Origin: Sesamum alatum
Lineage: Eukaryota > Streptophyta > Magnoliopsida > Lamiales > Pedaliaceae
DNA length: 64,000 nt
Assembly: GCA_034509735.1 (NCBI GenBank)
Contig: JACGWO010000006.1
Span: forward strand, 37,689,141-37,753,140
Direction of reading: 5' to 3'
Shown here in pieces: positions 12,241 through 22,714 of this stretch. The position numbers were made by a program, and so were the translations under genes. Below the pieces are notes generated by a model that had not been told where the DNA came from, did not search any database, and was given only the letters and a program-made list of their open reading frames with translations. The first letter of the stretch is position 1; each line of letters starts with the position of its first letter.

Positions 12241-14233
12241 ATAATTTTAGTACGTGACGAAATTTAAATTACTAAATAAATAAATTGTAAAATTATTTTC
12301 CGGGTCAAGTGTAGAGTGTAGTTTGGCTTCTTCTGCAGGCACCATTTTTTAGGAAAAAATAAATTAATATACATTACAAATTAATAAGGTAAAATTGATT
12401 TATAAAGTAATGATCAAATTCACTTATACACATTCATATAAATTTATTTTTAAATAATTATTACAAAATCACAAAGTATCGTTACTGGGCCACTCATACG
12501 AGTTTATTATCGCATGCAATTCGTGTTTAAGTCTATTTTATAAAAGATACAGTTCGTCGTAACGGGTATAATTCCGCCGTGTAATAAACTCAATCTTTAA
12601 CTTATGAACTTAGAATTTGGTTTTAAGTTGAGAAAATAAGCGTGAAAAAACGCAATTTTAGTAAAAAATTTCATATGAATTATATAAAAGAGAAAACATA
12701 TGGGTGGTTGATTAATATAAGAAAATTGCAAAGCTGGGAAGATTTGTTGGCAAGAAAGTGCAAGTAGTCCAACCATGTTAAGAACACACGTGATTAATAT
12801 AATATCTTACGTTAACAAAGTGAGTAGGAAGTTATTGTTTTGCTACATTAGTACCATTTGACAATTGATGACTCATATTGTTGTTTTATAACTTTGCATG
12901 TTTATAATGCGTGAATACGGACACTGCGATATGAAAATGTTTAAATATTTAAAATACGATATTATACCGACACAAGAAGTATTGAAGAAAAAAGACTGAA
13001 AATAGTAGAGAAATAAAATTTATAAGAAAGGAAGAAAAAAAAAAGAATGTCTTTTGACAATCTTCATGAATTATAAGTCAAATCGATTTTTTTTCTTAAC
13101 CATTATACTTATTAATTTGTTAAATAAAAAAAAAAATCCCATAGTTGTGTCTCTGTACGTGTTGGACACGATGTCTCTTTATCTTTATATTTTTTTTACA
13201 CGAAAATATCGTGTTTGACATGTGTCGGAAGTGTGTCATTGTTCGATATGTATCTGACAATGTACTAACTAATTTGTTGAAGTATTGGTGCACTAAACGA
13301 GAATATCAAATGTAAAATGTAATAATGAGTGTTACTGTTATTTAAATAATATATAAATTAGAAGGAGGAATTCACTGTAATGGACCAGTATTCGTACAAT
13401 ATTGTTTAATGAGATAGCCTAATAGCCACTGTGTTATTTGTCGCTATTTGTGGAAATGACGCTTACAATAGTAAATGTGTACAATTATTATGTAGTGTAT
13501 AAATGCGACTATATGAGAAATTTGAACAATATATAACCCCCTAAAACGAGTCTTAAGATCCCATTGTGCAGCGAGATGCCTATTTAAAAACGAATTTGCT
13601 ATCTCCAATTGATAAAGGATAGTTCTCTACGCAAGAGAATATTTTTGAGGACGGATTAAAGTAAACCACATCACAATGACACGATCAAACTCAACTTTCT
13701 TCAATTTATTAGCCACAGTTAGTTCAAGACTTGTTGCAAGTGTTGACTTGTATGTTGAAAATTCACTAGATCGTCCCTCTATAAATCATTTAATATGATT
13801 CATCGATGATAGATAAATTTGATTTTTCAAATTATACGAGTGTATGGAAAAAAAGAAAAAAGAATCAATAGTACAAGAGTAGTAAAAAAAAAAAAGAAAT
13901 TAGATTTTCAAAAAAAGATTTAAAAAAAAAAAAAAGAAACAAAAATGAATCTCCGCCATGTCAGCCGGTGGCACCAGAGCGGCGCGTGAGCTTGGCGGCG
14001 GAGGAAATTCAATCAGGAATCTATGTCAGCCACCTGAAATTCTTTAACCAAGAAGGATTTTCTTATAATTATTTGATTTTGATTTGGGGGTTGACTTCAA
14101 AATTTTACTGCGTGCGTTACAGTTTTACTGGAGACATTATTGCTCAGTAAAGGAAAAGTGATAAGTCATAAGCCTACTTTTCACTGTACAACTGCCTCCA
14201 ATTTTGGCTAGACCATAACTACATGTTTTGCCA
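12241..14233. other. AT-rich spacer with no gene seen
   Basis: No domain, RNA gene or complete mobile element is recognised. The open frame at 13968-14150 matches nothing known to me. Confidence 0.5.
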
Positions 14234-14241
14234 TTTTAATT

Positions 14242-14679
14242 GGGATAAATTATAACTATCTTCTTAATTTGTATAATTAAAAATATCACTCATTGTTTGA
14301 AAAATTATATATCTCTCCAAATAAAAAATAATTATATTGTCTCTAAACGGAAATTTAAAACGTACTACTTTATTCTTGCTAGATTTTTATTTTTTCAAAA
14401 AAAAAAGAGGTAAAAAAATTTGGGAGTAAGTAAAATACACAATCCATAAAGAATATTAGTGCATAAAATTATTTTAATTTTTTTTATTAAATATAAAATT
14501 ATATGAATTAATTCAAAGTGGCAATTTGGGCGGTTCAACACACAAATTAGATACAAACATAACGGAGTAGATTCGTTGTTACACATACGTTAAAGTCATG
14601 AGGTATTTTTAATTTTCTACTCAACGAAAAAGTATTTATAATTATATCAAAATTTATTAAACGTGTTTATAATTTACCC
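14242..14679. mobile_element. Inverted-repeat element, family A (copy 2), with target duplication
   Basis: The element starts GGGATAAATTATAACTATC and ends TATAATTTACCC, with inner mirrored blocks as in the other copies. It is flanked by perfect direct repeats TTTTAATT at 14234-14241 and 14680-14687, extendable to nine bases with the next G. Duplications of 8-9 bp plus long terminal inverted repeats indicate a non-autonomous Mutator-like element. Confidence 0.8.
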
Positions 14680-14958
14680 TTTTAATTGTGACTTTTTATG
14701 TTGTTTGTGGTAAAACCAACAAATTACCACTATCATTCCTATCCAAAGGAATTAGCAATTGGCTATTAAAGTTTTCAGTCATCATAAAATGTTTGATTTG
14801 AGCCATAATTACTGATCAAATGGTAAAAAGACAAAAATCGTTTATCATAATGAAGTCATAGTTTTACTAATATATACACAGGTTCGTTAAATCAACTCCA
14901 TCCATGACAAGTAACAATTCCTTCTACTTAAACTATGACCTCAACAATGAGCTAATAA

Positions 14959-16095
14959 GGGGATAATTTCAATTTTGGTACTCACGTATACGTCTATTTC
15001 ACTTTTGATATGTCATGTTTCTAAGTCATAAGAGTTGGTAAAACGTTTGCATTTTTACTCCACCTGAGTACCTTTCGTTAGGTTGACCGTTAAATCAAAC
15101 AGTCAACCCAATTTTGGAGGAAAAATTGGGTTTTTTTGTCTATTTAAGAGAATGTTCGGCTGCCATTTCATTCATTACACAAAATAGTGTTGAAATAATT
15201 GAATTGAGAACATTTATGTGGAATATTTGCTATTATTTATCATTAATTTTTACTTTTAATATATTATTTAATGGTAAATAATAACAAATGTTCTTAATTC
15301 AATAATTTCAATAATATTTTGTGTGATGAGTGAAATGACAACCAAATATACCCTTAAATAGATAAAAAATCTCAATTTTTCCTTTAAAATTGGGTTGACT
15401 GTTAGTTTTAACGGTCAACCTAATGAAGGTTGACCATTATTTAATTAATGGTAAATCATAAATTAAAAATAAAAATTAATGAAAAATAATAGCAAATATT
15501 CCACATAAATATTCTCAATTCAATTATTTCAATACTATTTTGTGTAATGAGTGAAATAGCTGCCAAACATACCCTTAAATACACAAAAAATCAATTTTTC
15601 CTCCAAAATTGGGTTGACTGTTATTTTTTACGGTCAACCTAACAGAGGTTGACCATTATTTAATTAATAATAAATAATAAATTAAAAGCAAAAATTAATG
15701 GTAAATAATAGCAAATATTCCACATGAATGTTCTCAATTTAATTTTTTCACATAAATGGGTTCACCGTTATTTAATTAATGGCAAATAATAAAATAAAAA
15801 CAAAAATTGATGGCAAATAATAACAAATATTCCACATAAATGTTCTCAATTCAATTATTTCAACACTATTTTGTGTGATAAATGAAATGACAGCCAAACA
15901 TACACTTAAATAGACAAAATACCCAATTTTTCCTAAAAAATTGGGTTGACCGTTAGTTTTAACGGTAAATCTAACGGAGGGTACTTGGGTCGAGTAAAAA
16001 TGCAAACGTTGGGTACCAACTTTGATGACTTGGAAACATGGGGTATCAAATATGAAATAGAGGTATACCTGGGGCACTAAAACTGAAATTATCCC
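14959..16095. mobile_element. Non-autonomous Mutator-like element with long terminal inverted repeats
   Basis: Terminal inverted repeats of about 150 bp bound the element: the left begins GGGGATAATTTCAATTTTGG, the right ends CTGAAATTATCCC, and words such as GTTTGCATTTTTACTC match in both. A perfect 9-bp target duplication AGCTAATAA lies at 14950-14958 and 16096-16104. Nine-base duplications with long TIRs are the hallmark of Mutator-like elements. There is no transposase; the interior is built of diverged repeats, several in inverted arrangement. Confidence 0.88.
15381..15890. repeat. Internal tandem repeats of the Mutator-like element (about 217 bp unit)
   Basis: The block containing TTGGGTTGACTGTTA, GACCATTATTTAATTAAT and TATTCCACAT recurs with a spacing of about 217 bp, then in a shortened form. 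The repeated block also mirrors parts of the terminal arms (GGTTGACCGTTAAATC near 15083), so the interior seems to have grown by duplicating subterminal sequence. Confidence 0.7.
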
Positions 16096-16147
16096 AGCTA
16101 ATAAATATGTTTGTGAGCTATTTCTTCGTTATTCTGGAAAAATAAAA

Positions 16148-16575
16148 GGGTAAATTACAGCCACATCTTCTGAAGTTTGACATATTTACAAATACTTTCT
16201 CATTGTTTAAAAAATTCTAAATACCCTCCCGAGGTTTGTATTTTTTAATAAAAGGCCCGAAATTGATCATTTTGCCCTTAAAATTTTTATTAAAATTGTA
16301 GAAAATTCAATCAAGGCAAGTTGCATTATTGCTCCTCCGCGTAAAAAACTTAATAAACCTCTCCCGCCGCATTGCAATCCCAACAAATTTTAAGAATCAA
16401 ATAAAAAATAATTTAGTGCATAAGGGCATTTTGGTCAGTTCACCCATAAAAATAGATGAAAATGAGTTATTTGGTAGACGGTTACAAACCTCAAGAGAGT
16501 ATTTGTAATTTCACAAACGATGAGGGTGTATTTGTAATTATGTCAAATCTCAAGAGAAGTAGTTGTAATTTATCC
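16148..16575. mobile_element. Inverted-repeat element, family A (copy 3)
   Basis: Starts GGGTAAATTACAGCCACATC and ends GTAGTTGTAATTTATCC, with mirrored TTACAAATAC and GTATTTGTAATT blocks. The flanks AAAATAAAA and AAATTAAAA match at eight of nine positions, in keeping with a Mutator-type duplication in AT-rich DNA. Confidence 0.75.
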
Positions 16576-17190
16576 AAATTAAAATAAAAACCAAAATAAT
16601 TTGAAATTCACAATCTAAACCCAAACGGAGTAAATAATCGAATTGCAATGTCACTCAGTGAAACATAATTTAAAAAGTTGACGTCGGAAAATATTAAAAA
16701 GTTTAGAGCAAAGTATTTAATTAAAGTTGTTCATAAGTTCTTTGAAAATGATTGGACATTAACCCAAGAACGTAATCCCCATAATGACCAATTGATGGTG
16801 AGTGGTCCATATCAATTTCCTTAACTTTTTGGCATTAATTAGATTGTGTGTGTTTTGCTTGTCATGAAAACCTTCAATTTTAGCAACAGAAGCTACACAA
16901 ACATACTTTGATAGTCCGTCAATTAATTGATTGAATTGAAACTACTCTCCTTTTTCAAAGAGAGGATTATGCATTCAAACGCAGGTTGTTCTCGACACTG
17001 TCCCGTTGTTCTAAAAAGAAACATGCTTTGATAGTTTAATTTGTGAACTAGGACAAACTACATGGGACTTGCTTGATGTTTTGATGTTCGATCTAATTCT
17101 GAATTCCATTATATGTCCGGGTATATATGTCTGTCTGTTTATATAATTGTTAATGATTAGTAATCTGTTATAAATTAATACGCAACATTG

Positions 17191-17899
17191 TGTTGGAAAT
17201 AAGCTTTAAAAGTTTTTTAATTTGTCAAATTATTTCCAACACACTATTTTAACTTAATGTGCCAATTTAAGTTGATATTTATTTGAGGTTTATGGCTCCA
17301 TTATTATAATAAATTAATTGTGATTTTATGAGGTTTAATAATTTGACCGTTACATTTATATCTTTATGTGGCCTATTTATAATTGAGTTTATTATGATAT
17401 TATGAGTTTTTATGAGGCACTTAATTTTTTATAACGGTCAAATAATCTTTAACTATTTAAGGGGCCATCACATTTTTTTCATTTGACATATTAAGCTATA
17501 CACTTTGCATTGAGAGATTGATGTTTTGTGTAGTTTATGAATTCGACAAACACATTTTATATTCTCACAAGTTTTGAGAGTGTTGGCAACGTGACTGTGG
17601 ACTGGTTCCTAGTCTCTTCATGGTCGTGCGCATGAGATGAGATACTGCTGAGAGCTAATGGGGCTTTATCCTGGAGTCCATGATCAGCTGTTAACACCTG
17701 CACGTAGGGAGGCAATCATGGCTTTAGGACAACGACAAATGTCGTGACTCTCCATCGGTGCAGCTTTATGATTTCTCAAGTTTTGTTTCATTTATTTCCT
17801 TACTATATATTATTATGATAAATTATTATATTGATTCGATATGTGTACAATTATTTTAGAGATATAATTATAAACACAAATCACATAATTTCCACGACA
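17191..17899 (+). mobile_element. Solo LTR (709 bp) with perfect 5-bp target duplication
   Basis: It begins TGTTGGAAATAAGC and ends TTTCCACGACA, so it has TG..CA ends and an imperfect terminal inverted repeat (TGTTGGAAAT against TGTCGTGGAAAT). The direct repeat CATTG flanks it at 17186-17190 and 17900-17904. No internal retrotransposon region is present, so recombination between two LTRs probably left this copy. The TGTTGGAAAT start is common among Ty1/copia LTRs; that assignment is inference. Confidence 0.88.
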
Positions 17900-17969
17900 C
17901 ATTGCAGTAGAAATGATTACTGTATTTTTTAAGAAGAAAGTCAAATTATTATGTCAAATTGCAATTAAA

Positions 17970-18486
17970 GGTTAATCACACTTAGATCCCTTCTGAAAAT
18001 GAGCAATTACATTTTTCCCAAAGAAGTTTTGAAATTATACTTACACCCCCTCCAAAAATTATGTGTTTACACCTGACCCACTTTCGTTAGGGTTTAGACG
18101 AAAAACATTGACGTTAGCAAAAAAATTACATGAATTTTCAATTTTATCCCTCATTAACATTTTTGTGTATAATTTTGTACTTATAAGGAAATACATGTAA
18201 TATATATGTATAATATGAAGTGATGTTAACGTTATTATATATATATATATATTTTTTTTTTTCTTATAAATATAAAATTGTTACATGGGAATGTTAAATG
18301 AGGGGTAAAATTAAAAAAAAATTATAATTGGTTTTGCTAAGTCAGTATTTTTAGTTCAAACCTTAACGAAAGGGGGTCAAGCGTAAACTGTGAATTTTTT
18401 GACGGGGTGTAAGTGATTTTATTTATTTATTTTTAAAAAAAATATAATTTCATATTTTTATAGAGAGTTTAAGTGTAATTAATCCC
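17970..18486. mobile_element. Inverted-repeat element, family C (copy 1)
   Basis: Left end GGTTAATCACACTTAGATCC pairs with right end GTTTAAGTGTAATTAATCCC. Inner blocks also mirror: CCACTTTCGTTAGGGTTTAGAC near 18078 against TCAAACCTTAACGAAAGGGGG near 18356. Non-coding; target duplication unclear. Confidence 0.65.
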
Positions 18487-18975
18487 ATAATTTAATCGTG
18501 TTATAGATGTAGAGGTCGTTTGTTTTGTTATTAATTGAGTTGGACTAAATTTTTAATCTTGATGAACTTTTGTACGTCAAGGAATCATTAGGTCCTAAAC
18601 TATATAATCAAATGACAACTCTGATATCAATTAATAATCCTATTTAGATTGTGATCTCTTGTACACGTTCAATCACTTACAAACTTAATTATAAGATACT
18701 GAGCTGCATTCTCCACACACACACACACACAAAAAAAAAAAAAGAAAATAGGATAAATCATAATTTACCTACCTATTATATGGGAAATAAGCAAAAAGCC
18801 CCACATTAAAAAAAAAAGAAGCTAATTTACCTTCCTCAACTTTAAAAAAATGTGCAAAATACCCCGTTCACGCGTGAAGTGTTCATCAAGAGTTTTTTGT
18901 GCGGCTTTGTTTATTTTTTAATTATGAAATGGCGTTTTATACCCTAATTATGAATTATTGGATCTTTCATGGTAT

Positions 18976-19554
18976 TGATCCGAGTGGAAAATATCTCCTT
19001 GGAGGTCCAAGGTGGAGGTCCAAAGTAGCGATCTCCTAGATGTCTGAGATGGAGGTCCAGGGTAGCGGTCTCTTGGATGTCCGAGGTGGAGGTCCAGGGT
19101 AGCGATCTCTCGTGTACACCCAAATGTGATATGGTTCCCGAGAAGAGAGAGGCACGTTAGGCTAGCCAGGATAGTCCCCGACGAAGACCCTCCGATGCTT
19201 AAGTCAGCCCAAGATTGAGATGATAATATGCGATCTGAAATAGTGAATGAGGTAGAAGGTGATAGATGAGTGTTCCCATAAATGAGGCATGGAGGGTGTA
19301 TTTATAGGTCAAATGTGACCACTTGCCTGGTCCACGTGACATCATCTTAATGCATGAGCTGTCAGAGAATTTATGGTCTAGATTCTAGGTCCACGAAGCG
19401 GGTCACGATTCGGGTCGCTGGCCTGGGTCACGATGTCGGGTTGCGTGGCCCGACTCGACGGGTCAATATGCGGATCTTGGGTGTTTCTGGTGATTTTGGC
19501 CCTTTTTCAGGAGTATTCACGTCTTTTCTTGATGTTTGGATTGCACCCCCGTCA
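18976..19554 (-). mobile_element. Solo LTR (579 bp) with perfect 5-bp target duplication
   Basis: The direct repeat GGTAT flanks the element at 18971-18975 and 19555-19559, and the ends are TGATCC.. and ..CCGTCA. On the minus strand it has a TATA box (CTATAAATAC at 19298-19307) followed by GACTTAAGCATCGGAGGGTC (19187-19206), a motif typical of the R region of plant LTR retrotransposons. A 37-bp unit starting TGGAGGTCCA is repeated at 19013, 19050 and 19087. No internal region remains. Confidence 0.9.
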
Positions 19555-19891
19555 GGTATATATGTCAATATTTCAAACTGAATAAACAAATCAATGTTGA
19601 TATCTTTTTTCATTCAGATCAAATATTCATATTTAATATATAATCAACTGTTCATATTTATTTGACTCAAAACAACGGCTTAAATTGAACACTAGAAGCA
19701 AAAAATATATAAATAACATATATATATATATATACTGAAATAGATGTACGTAAATGTATATAGATATTAATACAAAAAATATATAAATGGATAGTTGGAG
19801 AAGACAACTTTTTTGTTTCTTATTTTATTTTTTTTTATTTTTATCTTTATTGTTTGTATTTTTTTATTATGTAAATTTAATATATAAATTA

Positions 19892-20124
19892 GGATAAATT
19901 ACAACTACCTCCCTTAAGGTTTGACATAATTACAAATACCCCATTGTTATTAAATTACAAATAAAGTATTTGAAGAAAATATCAAATATGTTATTTTGGA
20001 CAATTCACCAAAAAAATTGGATGACGTTAAATTAAAGTCAATGGGGGGTATTTATAATTTATCAAATAAAAAAAAAGTATTTATAATTATATCAAATTTC
20101 AGTAGAGATGGATGTAATATGCCC
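19892..20124. mobile_element. Inverted-repeat element, family A (copy 4, internally deleted)
   Basis: Starts GGATAAATTACAACTACC and ends GATGGATGTAATATGCCC, with mirrored TAATTACAAATAC and TATTTATAATTATATC blocks. Flanks TATAAATTA (19883-19891) and AATAAATTA (20125-20133) agree at eight of nine positions. It is about half the length of the other copies. Confidence 0.72.
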
Positions 20125-20370
20125 AATAAATTATTAATGTGAAAGTAAATTTGAACCATTGCTTTGAAAAAAAAACTAGATAAAAGCCAAGAATTGTGAA
20201 ATAAATTTTTTTCTTTAAAAAAGAATAATTCATACGTGCAACACACTATTCACGCGAAGGGGGTATTCTGCGTCTTTTTTAAAAATTGAAAAAGTTAAAT
20301 TGATAGATGTTTTTTCACATAGGGCTTTTTAACATGTAGGTAAATTGTAATTTACTCCTCCCAAGAAAAA

Positions 20371-22281
20371 TAAATAATTCCAATCAACCTTTAATTATAA
20401 TAAGTAGAGTATCATTATATCACAATTAGCAAACAAATGAATGTTGGCTCGCTTGACGTAAGACTTGTACTACCCATGTTAATTTCATTATTATTAATCC
20501 TCGCGAATTAAAATAATATCATTATCGGCCACATAATTTAGCTTTTTTTTTTTTTAATATGATGAACAGCAATAATAGCATATATAGGATAAAGAAAAAT
20601 AATAAAAGTTGTAGGCTAGGTGAGGAGGTAAGACAGACGTATATATTATATAAATAATAAAAAAAAGGGACAAATATTTGCTAGATATTATGGTGACAGA
20701 TGAAAATGACGTGTCATGAAACCATTTTGTTCCTTACATAGAACAGACAACATTGCCCTTAGGACCACTGCATCTGCATGCCTTGATCTAACAACTCGTG
20801 GCCCGTCATATTTTTATCACACTTTCGTGTTATATATTATTGTTATATCAATGTGTAATTGATATGAATAATCTTTAAAAATTATTAGTTTTTAAATTAA
20901 ATTGTATTTTAAAGTGGGACTACATACTTACTGTACATACGTAGAATCGTTGAGTGTCATTAATGATACACAGGAGTGGCAACATGGCAGGTTTGAGTAG
21001 ACTCAAGACCTGCCCTGCTACAAAATCCGTCGGGACGGATCTGACCCCTAGAAAATTAGCTGTCGTATCATGTCGTTCTTACGCACATATAATCTAATAA
21101 ATATTTTTTCATGCTTCAAAATATATTATACATAAGAGTAAAACATATAAACTAACAAATCATAAAAAAAAGAAAAAAATTAATTTATCAATTAATATAA
21201 AATTTGAAAACTGAATGTAGTAGTTATCTTATTAATTGAAGGTTATTTTTGTCATCACAAAAAATTGATGCCGCGATATTATTAACTGCCATTAGTTAGT
21301 AAAGAAATAATTTTTTTTTTAAATAATAGTATAGATAAAAAACACAGACATCAACAACAAAAGTCGCGGTGAGGCGATGCGAGCGGCAAAAGAAGCGAAG
21401 TGGCAATTAGGGAGGCAAAGCAACGTGCCGGCGCCAGGTAGAGGCAAGAGAAATCGAGAAGAGAGAAGAGAGGGTTGATATATATATATATATATATATA
21501 TATTTTTGGAGGCGAATTTTAGTTTTCAAAATCCACTATCTGTCCTGTCTTTAATTTTTTTGGACTCAAACCCTCTCCGTTACGATGGATCTTGGCGAGT
21601 TGGATATAATTACTACCCTTATTAATGTATAATAATAAAATATGATATCTCTCAAAAAAATAAAAAATAAAAAATCTTTCACAATCACGTTCAAACCCCA
21701 CAAATTAAGAAAAACAAAAGAAAAAAGGATTTGGGCTCGGCCCAAATTGATCAAATCTTTTGTAAAGTTTGGTATAATGGGCCAAGCCCGGTACATGAAA
21801 TTCTTGTATGCCCCAAACAAACAAATACCATTAAAAATATTTTATTTTATTTATTTATTTTGAAAAATATAGTCCCTTTAAATTAATAATAATAATAATT
21901 TGTGAGCACCAACCCCTCCAACATCGTTTTTAAGGGCAAAGAGACAAAAGGTGTTGGTTCATGGCAATGTTTGGTTTTGTTGCTGTCAAGAGTTGTTTCG
22001 TTCCTAATTAATGAAACCAAACATTGTAAACCCCTGTCTACTTGTTTTGTTTCTCAAAAGGTATCTCTCTTCAATATTTCAAACATGTATACAATCATTA
22101 TTTTTATATATATTTTAATTATTACATATATAAATAATATCAACTCATATACTTTTTGTATCAACTGATTAAAATACCAAAGGAGCAAAGAGTAATGGCA
22201 AACCAATTCCAAGATTAAGTGGACATAAAATAACATCAATTGTCAATAGTGTGACATCAAGAAGTTGAAGCATATAATATA
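20371..22281. other. AT-rich spacer with GC-richer islands, no gene seen
   Basis: At about 20974 the word CAGGAGTGGCAACATGGCAGG resembles the end of hAT-type elements, but no matching right end was found. Bases 21360-21470 are GC-rich and unassigned. An AT microsatellite lies at about 21478-21502. GGGCC/GGCCC words occur at 21736-21790. Confidence 0.4.
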
Positions 22282-22520
22282 GGAATAATTATATTTATAG
22301 TCTTTGACCTATAATTTGTTAAATAAATCATCCATGTATTTTACATAATTATAGAAAACATCCCTTATAGCCAAAACTCATGTGTAGTTTGTGTAATGAT
22401 GCTGATATTTTTTGGAAAAATAAGTTGACATTTTTGGTAGATATATGCGTAATTATTAAAAAAAAAGAGGTAGTTTGTGTAAACAGACTGTAAATAAGGA
22501 GGTGTAAACGTGATTATTCA
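22282..22520. mobile_element. Inverted-repeat element, family B (copy 2)
   Basis: Shares with the copy at 8597 the blocks GTAGTTTGTGTAATGATGC, GTTTGTGTAAACAGACTG and the ends GGAATAATTATATTTATAG / GTGTAAACGTGATTATTC. Non-coding MITE-like element. Confidence 0.6.
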
Positions 22521-22714
22521 TATAACAGAACAACAAAAGTAATCAAGAAACTACACAAATACATTGAATAGTTGTTTTCACACAACGACCCGTCGTTATA
22601 AACCGTTAGATGCACTAATACTACTAACCTCAGCAGTCAAGACATTGCGTTCCGAACGTGGATCAAACAAACATCGTACAACAACACGTTTACGATGTAC
22701 CTAAGAAACTGCAA

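Larger units (their letters stand above)
18751..20362. mobile_element. Inverted-repeat host element carrying two nested insertions
   Basis: The left arm (18751 to about 18920: GGATAAATCATAATTTACC, AAAAAGCCCCACATT, AAAATACCCCGTTCACGCG) is mirrored by the right arm (about 20235-20362: CGCGAAGGGGGTATTCTGCG, GGGCTTTTTAACATG, GGTAAATTGTAATTTACTCC). Possible target duplications AAGAAAATA and AAGAAAAAT flank it. Between the arms sit a solo LTR (18976-19554) and a family A element (19892-20124). Removing both leaves roughly 0.8 kb. Confidence 0.65.

Noticed and set aside
13968..14150. Plus-strand frame MAPERRVSLAAEEIQSG
   Set aside because: A GC-rich start followed by AT-rich sequence with no family match; probably chance.
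20974..21615. Possible hAT element (CAGGAGTGGCAAC start and a mirrored-looking AAACCCTCTCC block)
   Set aside because: The right terminus and an 8-bp target duplication could not be found, so it is not listed as an element.
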